64,000 bases of DNA. Source: Cherax quadricarinatus. Taxonomy: Eukaryota > Arthropoda > Malacostraca > Decapoda > Parastacidae. The stretch spans positions 49,756,879-49,820,878 of the forward strand of contig NC_091292.1 in NCBI RefSeq assembly GCF_038502225.1. The letters are read 5' to 3'. Below the pieces are notes generated by a model. The model was not told the origin of the DNA and did not search any database. It was given only the letters and a program-made list of their open reading frames with translations. A program made the position numbers and the translations under genes. Shown here piece after piece: positions 11,127 through 20,497 of this stretch (positions are counted from its first letter, which is position 1; each line of letters begins with the position of its first letter).

Positions 11127-11622
11127 TGACCCCCTCTGTCCTTTCAAGCTGTAAAGAGAGACAGATTACCCACTGCTTAAGAAATCACTCTCCATGATAA
11201 GCACAATACCTAAAAGATGTGGTGATTATTAAAACATTTTAACCTATCAAGACTGAAAGGACTAAGTTAATTATTGGTCAAAAGTGAAGCTTTCAACCAA
11301 TAAGTCCACTAAAATATGATCAGGCGTGTACTTACAGTAGTGTTGGGAGCTGTGAGTCGAGTGATTTACTGTTTGACCGAAGCCCCACACGTCACCTTTC
11401 GGGGGGGGGGGGGGAAGAGGGAGGGGAAAGGATAGCCAGAGCTAGACTGACCCTACCTTAACAAGCAGCCGGCAATCAAACTATCACTTTCGGGAGGGGG
11501 AAAAAGGGGGGGGGGGAATAGCCAGAGCTGAACTTACCCTACCTTTATCAAGTAGAGGGCAATGAAACTATTGTTACTATATACTCCCTCGCTACTCCTA
11601 TCTATTGAACTTTTCCCTCACA
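11127..11622 (-). repeat. 5' LTR of the Gmr1-like gypsy element
   Basis: Direct repeat of 8161-8565 with an internal duplication of about 90 bp around a second G-run. Its right edge (TCACA, 11618-11622) abuts the 39-bp minisatellite with no spacer. Confidence 0.92.
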
Positions 11623-12140
11623 CAGCTGATATACTAGCTTGTACCTGGTGGTTGCTGTACCCAGCTGAAACACTAGTTTGTACCTGGTGGTCACTGTACC
11701 CAGCTGATATACTAGCTTGTACCTGGTGGTCACTGAACCAAGCTGATACACCAGCTTGCACCTGGTAGTCACTGAACCCATGTGATATACCAGCTTGTAC
11801 CTGGTGGCCACTGAACCCAGTTGATATACTAGCTTGTACCTTGTGGTCACTGTACCCAGCTGATATACTAGCTTGTACCTGGTGGTCACTGTACCCAGCT
11901 GATATACTAGCTTGTACCTAGTGGTCACTGTACCCAGCTGATATACTAGCTTGTACCTGGTCACTGTACCCAGCTGATATACCAGCTTGTACTTGGTGGT
12001 CACTGTACCCAGCTGATATACCAGCTTGTACCTGGTAGTCACTGAACCCAGCTGATATACTAGCTTGTACCTGGTGGTCACTGTACCCAGCTGACATACT
12101 AGCTTGTACCTAGTGGTCACTGTACCCAGCTGAACTAACC
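11623..12140. repeat. 39-bp minisatellite, about 13 copies
   Basis: Same unit as at 7491-7660. Most copies are 39 bp; one near 11940-11975 is shortened by 6 bp. The open frame across the array on the minus strand is a repeat artefact. Confidence 0.95.
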
Positions 12141-12580
12141 ACATACCCGTGTCACATTATTGCAGCATCACACTATTACCACAAATATTACCATAAATTC
12201 TTTATTATTTATATTGCAACAGTTTAATGACACATTTCTCCTGTGCAAAAAATACTATAACCTAATAATCTTAATAATAATTTTGATAAATACTAATAAA
12301 ATCATTCTAATAATAATAACAGGACAATCATCATGCACTGAGTTATGCCCTCAGGTAAGTGCTGACATTATCATTCTTTAAACAGCTGTCTTGCAAGAAG
12401 TGCTCAGACATCACATTTCAACTGAGCTTCTAAACTGTTACATCCCCTCCCTCATTCAGAGTTAAAGAACTGTATAGTACTTCCCGCCTCCAAGATATGA
12501 ATCCAGCCAACTGGATTCCCTATATCCCTTCGTAAATATTACGTTAACACTCAATATGCTTGTAAAATCCATAAAACTAA
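12141..12580. other. Non-coding, AT-rich
   Basis: AAT-rich tract at about 12250-12320. No gene recognised. Confidence 0.4.
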
Positions 12581-12830
12581 CTGTAACTGTTTATTCCGAT
12601 CTAATATGCTCACATAAGCCAGCTGGATACTAGAGCCCCTGTCACTGAAACCTCCTTCACACTTTTCATCAAATCATTGTTGAGACAACCCCTATCTTTC
12701 CTTCCCTTCACCCTGGATTTATTCACCTCTTTCCTCTTAGTCTGCTCCCCACTCTCTAAATGCCCAAACCATCTCACTGATATCTCATCTCTGAAGTATT
12801 CCCTCAGATTATATCCATACATATGTGACT
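12581..12830 (-). pseudogene. Fragment of a LINE C-terminal region (RTE/family D type)
   Basis: Minus-strand ORF 12822-12610 contains YFRDEISVRWFGHLESGEQTK split by no stop. The VRWFGHLE motif is typical of the C-terminal end of many animal LINE reverse transcriptases. The rest is too short and decayed to place. The family is a guess from the motif. Confidence 0.45.
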
Positions 12831-12998
12831 AAAGTTCTGTCAAAATCCCTTGAGAATATATCCATACATTCATTATTAAGTGTTTATCAAGACCCCTGAG
12901 AATATACAACATTAGGTAATATTAGAACTCTTCCCATCTCATTCATGTGTTCATACATGGGTGGTGGGAAGTATTTTGTTCACTCATAAACTTTTCAG

Positions 12999-13244
12999 GG
13001 AGTGATGTTGATAGTTGACCTGTGTGGACATGGCTGGTCAGCTGATACAACCAGTGATGGCCACTGCTCTGCCCGAGCTCCGTGGGTGGACCCGCAGGTG
13101 ATAGAGAACTGGAGCGGTGGTGTTCCGCTGCAGGTGGGTGGCCTTGCACACCCATACCCATATCCCGAACATTTCGGCTGGACGAACGCCATTGTAAACC
13201 AGGCTCTGGACGGCTGTATCTCTCGCCTCACACTCAACGGAGAG
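12999..13244 (+). CDS. CadN-like exon 1 of window: end of laminin-G domain
   Basis: The acceptor is CTTTTCAG at 12991-12998 and the donor is GAG|GTAACG. The 82 codons include VDLCGHGWSADTTSDGHC, then the laminin-G signature VPLQVGGLAHPYP and GCISRLTLNGE. The last residues are the conserved end strand of a laminin-G fold, which continues into exon 2 (VVDVGEPAH, then the closing Cys). The domain would face outside the cell. The exon's 5' phase cannot be checked because the preceding exon is outside what I can recognise. Confidence 0.8.
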
Positions 13245-13513
13245 GTAACGTTCCTGTTTTTAAAACGATTTTACATTGTGATAAATGGTTTAAAAACGAT
13301 ATTACATTTGTTTTGATGGACATCTTTAAAGATTCGGCTTATATACTTAATTCATGTTTCAGAAAGATTTAATTAAGTTTCTCGTAAGTGAAATTTTTAC
13401 GTTTTATTTTAAAAAGACGCACAGGACTTTCTGAAAAATAAATAACTTGTCTTGTGATTTGTTATTATGTTACGTAAGTTTAAGGATATAATGAGGCTTT
13501 TTTTTTTACTCAG

Positions 13514-13861
13514 GTTGTTGATGTGGGAGAACCAGCGCACAGTAGTGGCAGCATTAAGGGATGTATGCCCCAGGAGAAAGCTTGTGGCCAGGAGCTGACT
13601 TTCTGTGGTATACGAGGCAGCTGTGCTGGTGGTCTCATCGCCCCGAGATGTGACTGTGAGCCAGGATGGTCAGGGTTTCAGTGTTCTTCACCCACTGTTC
13701 CCGTTAGTCTTGGCAAAGCATCATACATGAAGGTGGCTCTTCCCTTCTCACAAGATCCGTACCATATAATGCTGCAGCTACGAGTGAGAGCGAGGGGACA
13801 CCCTCATGGACTCCTGATGTTCCTACCCTCCACACACCACTCGTCTAACTTAAAACTAGAG
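13514..13861 (+). CDS. CadN-like exon 2: laminin-G end, EGF domain, start of second laminin-G
   Basis: Starts after TTACTCAG in phase 0. The order is VVDVGEPAHSSGSIKGC (closing laminin-G), then an EGF module with spaced cysteines (CGQELTFCGIRGSC ... RCDCEPGWSGFQC), then TVPVSLGKASYMKVALPF, which opens the next laminin-G domain. The PRCDCEPGWSG core followed by TVPVSLG is the part I most strongly associate with arthropod N-cadherin. The proposed donor (CTAGAG|GTTGTG, 13862) is weak but is the only one giving a phase-0 join to exon 3. Confidence 0.82.
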
Positions 13862-14493
13862 GTTGTGTCATTATACAGTCATTGTTTAAGTTCTGGCCAT
13901 GGTCTGGATTATGAAGGCCACACTGTAACTACATTTAAAAATCATGTTAATAAATCTAATCACTACGAATAAAGATCATCTCATTGTGTAAAGACCTTTC
14001 AAGGTAGGCCTATATGCTCTTTCAAGGTAGGCCTATATGCTCTTGATAATTATAGTATCCTGCTTCAGTGATTACAAGAATATTATCTCATTCATTTTGC
14101 GATTATTAGCGTATATTTTTATTCTGACAGTGTTTTACTTTTCCCCAAGAGATAATACCAAGTAGTAATCATTTTCATATTTATTTCACTAGTTTTTGAA
14201 AAATTTAAATAAAGTTAAACGTCAGTTAAATTTGCAAAAAAAAAAAAATGACAGAAATTACTAAAGAATTTTTACTAATTTACTGATTAGCTCATGTCAT
14301 GCTTGTTACAGTCACTAAATAATTTTGCAATGAAAACTACGAACGCATTAACTTCTGTTTTGACCATAGTATTCAGAGGTCATATCTGGTTCCATTTATG
14401 CCAGATTACAAATGCCTATTTAGAAAAGCTAGGAAAATGTGAAACTGGTCATGGAAAGATGCTGCCTAAATAATTTTAACACATTTATAACAG
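13862..14493 (+). other. Intron 2
   Basis: 632 bp, AT-rich, no gene. Contains a direct duplication of about 22 bp (CTTTCAAGGTAGGCCTATATG) at 13998-14041. The acceptor is TTTATAACAG. Confidence 0.7.
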
Positions 14494-14824
14494 CTGCGTA
14501 GCGGTGTTGCTTGTGCCTCCATGTCTGGACCGAGGCAGGGCAGACAGGAGGTGTGTCTAGAGACCTTTCCCCTGGGAGACGGTGCGTGGCACACAGTAAG
14601 AGTTGGCCGCCACGGACCTAACCTCATCATCGGAGTGGATGACAGCGATGGCTGGCGGCAGAACGGGTCTTGGGAGTCTTTTCACTCCAGCACCCTCCAT
14701 GGTGGCACGCAAGACCTGGCCTCCGTGGCACCCGTACCTCTCACAGTGGACACAGTGACTATGGGAGGCCTGCCTGAGTTCGTTGGCACCACCTTAGCAA
14801 AAGTAAATCATGACCTCCAACAAT
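14494..14824 (+). CDS. CadN-like exon 3: body of second laminin-G domain
   Basis: Acceptor TTATAACAG (14493); donor CAAT|GTAAGT in phase 1, a strong consensus. The coding sequence has the laminin-G features ETFPLGDGAWHTVRVGRHG (strand followed by the W-H-x-V-x-V motif) and VTMGGLPEF near the end. Two cysteines (SGVACAS, QEVCLET) occur within the first 22 codons. It connects to exon 4, where a Cys pair and VDDVRV close the fold. Confidence 0.85.
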
Positions 14825-14921
14825 GTAAGTAATTCTCTACAACTGTTTTACAATTAAAACAATGATAGTTTAAAATAAACTTTAAAGATTTGAAAAGTAG
14901 TTATTTAATTGAAAATAGCTA

Positions 14922-16408
14922 CAGTGGACCCCCAGTTCCCGATGTTACCGGTATCCGATAAATTCGGTTTCCGATGCATTTGATCGAAAAAATTTTGCCT
15001 TGCTTCCCGATACAAAACCCGGTATGCGATACAATTCGTACAAGACGTGTCCAGTTGTGGCCTGAACTCCCCCCTGTGTACCAGTGTTTACAAGCCAGCC
15101 AGTGTGCGCGCATCAAAGGATACATTCGGTACATTCCATAACATCCATATTATCACTGTTTTTGGTGCTTGTTTCTGCAAAATAAGTCACCATGGGCCCC
15201 AAGGAAGCTTCTAGTGCCAACCCTTCCAGACCAAGGGTGCTATTGACTATTGAAATGAAGAAAGAGGTAATTGCAAAGTACAAAAGTGGCATTGGGGAAG
15301 TCCTTGGGGTTGGAGGTTAGTGGGGAGGATGTGGAAGATTTGGTGGAGGAGGACAATGACGAACTAACCACTGATGACCTGCTAAATCATCTTCAACAGC
15401 AAGAGGCCAGACCTGAGGAAACTGCTTCGGAGGAGGGAATAGAGAAAGTGAAGCAGTTGCCTACTTCAAAGATTAGAGAAATGTGTGCAAAGTGGCTTGA
15501 AGTGAAAAGCTTTTTTGATGAAAATCACCCTCAGACAGCTACTGCAAGCTGTGTTGGCAACCTGTACAATGACACTGTTGTGAACTACCTTAGGAAAGTC
15601 ATAAAGGAACGGGAGGTACAGGTCTCTATGGACAGATATGTTGTGAGACAGAAGTCCAGTGACTCTCAAGCTGGTCCTAGTGGCATTAAAAGAAGAAGGG
15701 AAGTAACCCCGGAAAAAGACTTGGCAGCACACTTGGCAGACGATGCAACATTCCCCCAATGAAAAGCAGGGGTGTCACTACCACGTTAAGAGACCATACA
15801 ATAAGTGTCAGGGGCCCGAGACTGTTCAACTGCCTCCCAGCATACATAAGGGGGATTACCAACAGACCCCTGGCAGTCTTCAAGCTGGCACTGGGCAAGC
15901 ACCTAAAGTCGGTTCCTGACCAGCCGGGCTGTGGCTCGTACGTTGGTTTGCGTGCAGCCAGCAGTAACAGCCTGGTTGATCAGGCTCTGATCCACCAGGA
16001 GGCCTGGTCACAGACCGGGCCGCGGGGGCGTTGACCCCCGGAACTCTCTCCAGGTAAACTCCAGGTAAACCTCCAGTGCTACTGGAGGGGGATTCCCCTT
16101 CTATGCAATAGGTTCAGCACACACTCTTCCTCCCATCCCATCAATCACCACCAGATCTTCATTAAAGGTAAGTGTCAATTATATTCTATTGTTATTAATC
16201 CATTGTTATTGTTGTTATTGTAATTATTCTATTGCACTAAACTTAATATTTCATGTGGTAAAAGTTTTTTTTTCATACTTTTGGGTGTCTTGCACGGATT
16301 AATTTGATTTCCATTATTTCTTACGGGGAAAATTGATTCGCTTTCCGATATTTTTGGTTTACGATGAGCTCTCAGAACGGATTAATATCGGGAACCGGGG
16401 GTCCACTG
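14922..16408 (+). mobile_element. Tigger/pogo-type DNA transposon, internally deleted, in intron 3
   Basis: Terminal inverted repeats CAGTGGACCCCC(A/C)GTTCCCGAT begin at 14922 and end at 16408, flanked by TA on both sides (14920-14921, 16409-16410), the target duplication of Tc1/mariner-superfamily elements. Inside, an ATG at 15192 starts MGPKEASSANPSRP and a CENP-B-like start (IEMKKEVIAKYKSG). The sequence then jumps to the acidic C-terminal region (15301-15731) typical of Tigger transposases (DELTTDDLLNHLQQQ, KVIKEREVQ). The DDE catalytic core is absent, so the copy is non-autonomous. A LINE B fragment (15731-16075) has since inserted near the transposase C-terminus, whose last codons resume at about 16076-16110. 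Confidence 0.88.
15731..16075 (+). mobile_element. LINE family B 3' fragment inserted in the Tigger element
   Basis: Encodes the last 90 or so residues of the family B RT (MKSRGVTTTLRDHTISVRG to the SYVGLRAASSNSL tail) and its 3' UTR ending CCAGGTAAACTCCAGG. It is nearly identical to the C-terminus of the copy at 3511-4853. The transposase frame runs into it at its left border, creating a short chimeric ending. Confidence 0.88.
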
Positions 16409-16657
16409 TATTGTAATTCAGATTATGATTGAAGAAGGAAGTAGAGAAAGAATCAGGCAGGTTATAATTGTAAGTAAAATAATCTAATCAGAGCAGCTTT
16501 GTCTAGTAATAATAAGAACTAGGAGAAGTACCCTGTGCATAAGTTTATAAGAATGTCAGAAGTGGACGATCATATATAATGGGACTGGCAGTTTTTGTGT
16601 ATAAAACACCTGTATATATTATGTAAGAATTTCCTTCAAAGTCTCTCACACGCACAG

Positions 16658-16847
16658 GTTGTGTAGACGATGTTCGAGTGATGGATCACCCCATCGCTCT
16701 CACACATGATGGTAACACGAGTGAGTGGGACCAGTCTAACAGACACCACAACCTGCACCAAGGTTGTGTTGCCCCGGATGTGTGTGTCAACACTACCTGC
16801 CTGCCTCCCCTGTCCTGCCACCACCCCTGGAGAGAGACAGCCTGCAG
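16658..16847 (+). CDS. CadN-like exon 4: laminin-G closing strand and Cys-rich segment
   Basis: Acceptor ACGCACAG|G at 16657, entered in phase 1. The exon gives CCVDDVRVMDHPIAL (closing strand of laminin-G), then GCVAPDVCVNTTCLPPLSC and HHPWRETAC, a cysteine-rich half-EGF completed in exon 5 (SCGPGEEL). The donor is CTGCAG|GTGAGT in phase 2. The last 50 or so bases of this exon together with the donor form the first unit of a tandem array that runs into the intron. Confidence 0.85.
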
Positions 16848-17105
16848 GTGAGTAACGCACTTGCTTGCCTCCCCTGCACTCCACCACCCCTGGAGAGAGA
16901 GAGCCTGCGGGTGAGTAACACGCTTGCATCCCCTGTCCTGCCACCACCTCTGGAGAGAAGCAGCCTGTAGGTGAGTAACGCACATGCTTGCACCCCTGTC
17001 CTGCTACCACTGCTAGAGGGGGAAAAAGCCTGCAGGTGAGTAACGCACTTCTCTGCTTCCCCTGCCCTACCACCACCACTGGAGAGAGACAGCCTGCGTG
17101 TGAGT
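16796..17105 (+). repeat. Minisatellite seeded by the exon 4 / intron 4 junction
   Basis: Units of 60-65 bp, each holding a copy of the exon tail (CTGCCACCACC, CTGGAGAGAGACAGCCTGC) and a GTGAGT donor. GTGAGT occurs at 16848 (the true junction), 16911, 16971, 17036 and 17100. Copies diverge by roughly 10-20% by eye. Reading past the first donor gives an immediate in-frame stop (AGG TGA), so use of a downstream donor would truncate the protein before the membrane. Confidence 0.92.
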
Positions 17106-18115
17106 ACAGCACTAGTCTCCCTCCCCTGTCTTGCATTACATATGCCTCACATGTCCTGCCACCACACCTGCATCACTTTCCCTGCCATTACACCTACCTT
17201 ACTCGTCCTGCCACCACACCTTTCTCTTGTCTTGATAAATGAAACACTTGACAATCACTTAGTTATCTTTATTTTGGGAACGTTTCGCCAGGTATTGACT
17301 TCATGTGACCAAGTTGTATCATGTAGTTGTAGAAATAAAAGTATGATGATACCGACAGTATTTAGATAACGACACATACACAGTTCAAAACATTTCTGAG
17401 GAAATACAAGTTCATGCAAGAGCCAGTCATATTGTTAGGCGATGTGTCCTTGTCTTCCACTGTCTTCCTTCAGGACGCCTTATTTCATCAGCTTCAAATT
17501 TTCAACCATGGTGAATTATTACTAGGGAAAGGTTCATGGAATAAGTGACAAGAGCAGAGTGCCTTTTTTCAGTTTTATGTAGATCATTTTCAAAATTGTT
17601 TTCCATGTAATAACTCCAGAAAGCCTCTTTTAATTGGATTCAATATTTCAGCAGTCGTGCAACCTACTTAAAAAGGAAATTTGTGTTGCCACTTTCAATC
17701 TCGAAATCGTACAGTATTTGGATTATTTAACTAGATTATGCATTCTCAAGGAGGCTGCCTTTGTGCTGGTGAAAATCTATTGATAAAGAGAGCTGAACTT
17801 ATTATCCTTCCCTTCCATAGATCGAGTCTGAATGCCTCTGATTACCCAGTCGTTATATGAGCCACACTGGTTGAGTGCTTCCTCTGATTAAAATAAAACT
17901 ATCCTGCATGACATCACTCTTTAATACCTGATGCAACTCATGAAATGGATAAAAAAAATCTGATTTGTTCTAGGTGGGTGCAATGTTTATTTGGATTCTG
18001 TGCCATAACTGGAGAAGTTCTCTTCTGATCAAAAATAAGTCACAGTGTTTGACTTTCTTGGGATATATTAGGTTAAATATGCGTAATATTTTTTTTATTT
18101 TTTTTATTATCACAT
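17106..18115. other. Intron 4, first part: no gene
   Basis: Starts with CT-rich degenerate continuation of the junction array (to about 17230). Around 17275 the string AACGTTTCGCCAGG resembles a motif common in crustacean dispersed repeats. No coding region is supported. Confidence 0.45.
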
Positions 18116-20391
18116 CGGCCGTTTCCTACCAAGCCGACCCCTACCCCGACTTCCTTCCACTACAGATTTATACGTTCTCCAAGTTATTCTTTTTCTTTCC
18201 TTCCTTCCTCCTTAAATGTCCAAACCACCTCAACAACTCTTCCTCAGTCCTCTGGATAATACTTTTAGCAACCCCACACCTCTTACTAATTTCCAAACTA
18301 CGTATTCTCTGCATTATACTCCCATTGCATTATACTCCACTCTGCATTGTACTCCACTCTGCATTATACTCCACTCTGCATTATACTCCACTCTGCATTA
18401 TACTCCACTCTGCATTATACTCCACTCTGCATTATACTCCACTCTGCATTATACTCCACTCTGCATTATACTCCACTCTGCATTGTACTCCACTCTGCAT
18501 TATACTCCACTCTGCATTATACTCCACTCTGCATTATACTCCGCTCTGCATTATACTCCACTCTGCATTATACTCCACTCTGCATTATACTCCACTCTGC
18601 ATTGTACTCCACTCTGCATTATACTCCACTCTGCATTATACTCCACTCTGCATTATACTCCACTCTGCATTATACTCCACTCTGCATTATACTCCACTCT
18701 GCATTATACTCCACTCTGCATTGTACTCCACTCTGCATTATACTCCACTCTGCATTATACTCCACTCTGCATTATACTCCACTCTGCATTGTACTCCACT
18801 CTGCATTATACTCCACTCTGCATTATACTCCACTCTGCATTATACTCCACTCTGCATTATACTCCACTCCCTACAGCCTTCTTGTTTCAACATTCGCCAC
18901 CCATGCTTTACACCCATATAAGAGCATTGGTATAACTGTACTCTCATACATTCCCCTCATTGCTTCCATGCATAACGTTGTCTCCACACACTCCTTAGTT
19001 CACCACTCACCTTTTTCACCTCAACTATTCTATGATTCACCTCGTCTTTCATAGACCCATCTGCTGACACGTCCACTCCCAAATATCTGAATACATTCAC
19101 TTCCTCCATACTCTCTCCCTCCAGTCTGATATCTAGTCTTTCATTACCTAAACTTTTTGTTATCCTCATCACCTTGCTCTTTCCTATGTTCAATTTTAAT
19201 TTCCTTTTACATACCCTACCAAACTCGTCCACCAACTTCTGTAACTTCTCTTCAAAATCTCCCAAAAGCACAGTGTCATAAGCAAAAAACAACTGTAACA
19301 ACTCACTCTTTGTGTTAGATTCTTCATTTTTTAACCCCACAGCTCTTACCATCACCCGAGCATTCACTGCTCTTACAACCCCATCTATAAAAATATTCAA
19401 CAACTATGGTTACATCTTATATCCCTGTCTAAGGCCTACTTTTACTGGGAAGTAAAAGTAGGCCTCTTTCCTACATACCTAAACTGAGCCTCACTATCCT
19501 CGTAAAAACTCTTCACTGCTTTCAGTAACCTACCCCTATACCATACACCTGCAACATCTGCCACATTGCTCCCCCCCCCCTGTCCACCCTATCATATGCC
19601 TTTTCCAAATCCATGAATACAACAAAAACCTCTTTACACTTATCTAAATACTATTCATTTATGTTTCACTGTAAACTCCTGGTCTACACACCCTCTACCC
19701 TTCCTAAAGCCTCCTTGTTTATCTGCAGTCCTGCTCTCCATCTTACTCTTAATTCTTTCAATAATAACTCTACCAGAATCTTACTAGGTATACTCAACAC
19801 GCTTATTCCCCTATTATTTTTATATTATCTTTTGTCCCCTTTGCCTTTATAGAAAGGAACTATGCATGCTCTCTACCAGTCCCTGGGTACCTCACCCTCT
19901 TCCACACATTTATTAAATAAAAGTACCAACCAATCCAAAACTATATCACCACCTGTTTTTAACATTTCTGCCTTTCATTCTACCCTCTGCCTCGCACACC
20001 TCACCCACACTCACAGCTGCCTCTTACGCCTGCAAGATGTTGTACCTCACAGCTTCCTTATCTTCATCAACATTTAACAGTTCCTTAAAATATTCCTTCC
20101 GTCTTCCCGATACCTTTAATTCTCCATCTGATAACGCTGGTCTCCTATTTTTAACTGTCAAACCCATTTGTTCCCTAGGATTTCTCAGCTAATTAATTTT
20201 CATTCCAAAGTTTGTTGAAAGCATCTCACCACTCTCATTTGTACCCCTTTTACATTCCTTCCCCTCTTTTTTTCTATCCATATATCCTCCATATACTCCT
20301 TAATGGGCCCGTAATATGTGTGTGCCCTCAAGACTGTTTTAAAAACATTGAAAATTTTGCTTGAAAGCCTAAGTATAAATTGCTTACACAC
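18116..20391 (-). pseudogene. LINE family D (RTE-like), decayed, with an internal minisatellite
   Basis: Minus-strand 19403-18957 encodes part of an RT: MLNIFIDGVV, FAYDTVLLG at the catalytic position (normally F-A-D-D), then KLKLNIGKSKVMRI, VFRYLGVDVSADG, and ELRSVWRQR. Upstream pieces to about 20391 and downstream pieces to about 18120 keep the same orientation but contain many stops. The F-A-Y-D box means the enzyme is inactive here. Its C-terminal part is split by the 17-bp array at 18310-18868. The RTE label rests on the YLGVDVSADG and sequence style only. Confidence 0.72.
18310..18868. repeat. 17-bp minisatellite, about 33 copies
   Basis: Unit CTGCATTATACTCCACT, very uniform; the main variants are ATTGTACT (several copies) and one CCGCTCT. 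17 is not a multiple of three, so the protein-level period is 17 residues and all three + frames stay open, giving overlapping spurious ORFs. Confidence 0.97.
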
Positions 20392-20497
20392 TTAAAAGCA
20401 AATAAACAACTTTCAAATTTTAGGACATATGCGCATGGAGTTCCTTTATAGTCGAACACGCGGTTACCTGGAGGTTACCTGGAGGTTATTCCGGGGA

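Larger units (their letters stand above)
8161..11622 (-). mobile_element. Ty3/gypsy LTR retrotransposon with integrase upstream of RT (Gmr1-like order), gag/protease deleted
   Basis: Two long direct repeats bound the element: 8161-8565 (3' LTR on the minus strand) and 11127-11622 (5' LTR). Read on the minus strand the LTR starts TGTGAGGG and ends GGGTCA. A purine tract (GGGGGAG, 8566-8572) sits directly before the 3' LTR. Going down the minus strand the domains are integrase core (from 11126), integrase C-terminal GPY-type domain, RT, RNase H. Integrase and RT are joined in one open frame (10364-9555), so the order is original and not a rearrangement. Integrase begins flush with the LTR: primer site, gag and protease are gone. 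The left and right flanks show no clear target duplication. Confidence 0.88.

Noticed and set aside
11602..12144. 180-codon minus-strand ORF with a 13-residue repeat
   Set aside because: 39-bp minisatellite.
13002..13316. Exon 1 reading continued to 13316
   Set aside because: After GAG|GTAACG the sequence becomes AT-rich and hydrophobic without homology; the phase-0 acceptor at 13514 continues the laminin-G fold.
16636..17136. Minus-strand ORFs with Leu-Ser-Arg-Gly-Gly-Gly repeats
   Set aside because: Antisense reading of the exon 4 junction array.
17974..19054. Three overlapping + strand ORFs of 235-315 codons with Cys-Thr-Pro-Leu-Cys repeats
   Set aside because: Produced by the 17-bp minisatellite in all frames; the flanks belong to a minus-strand LINE.
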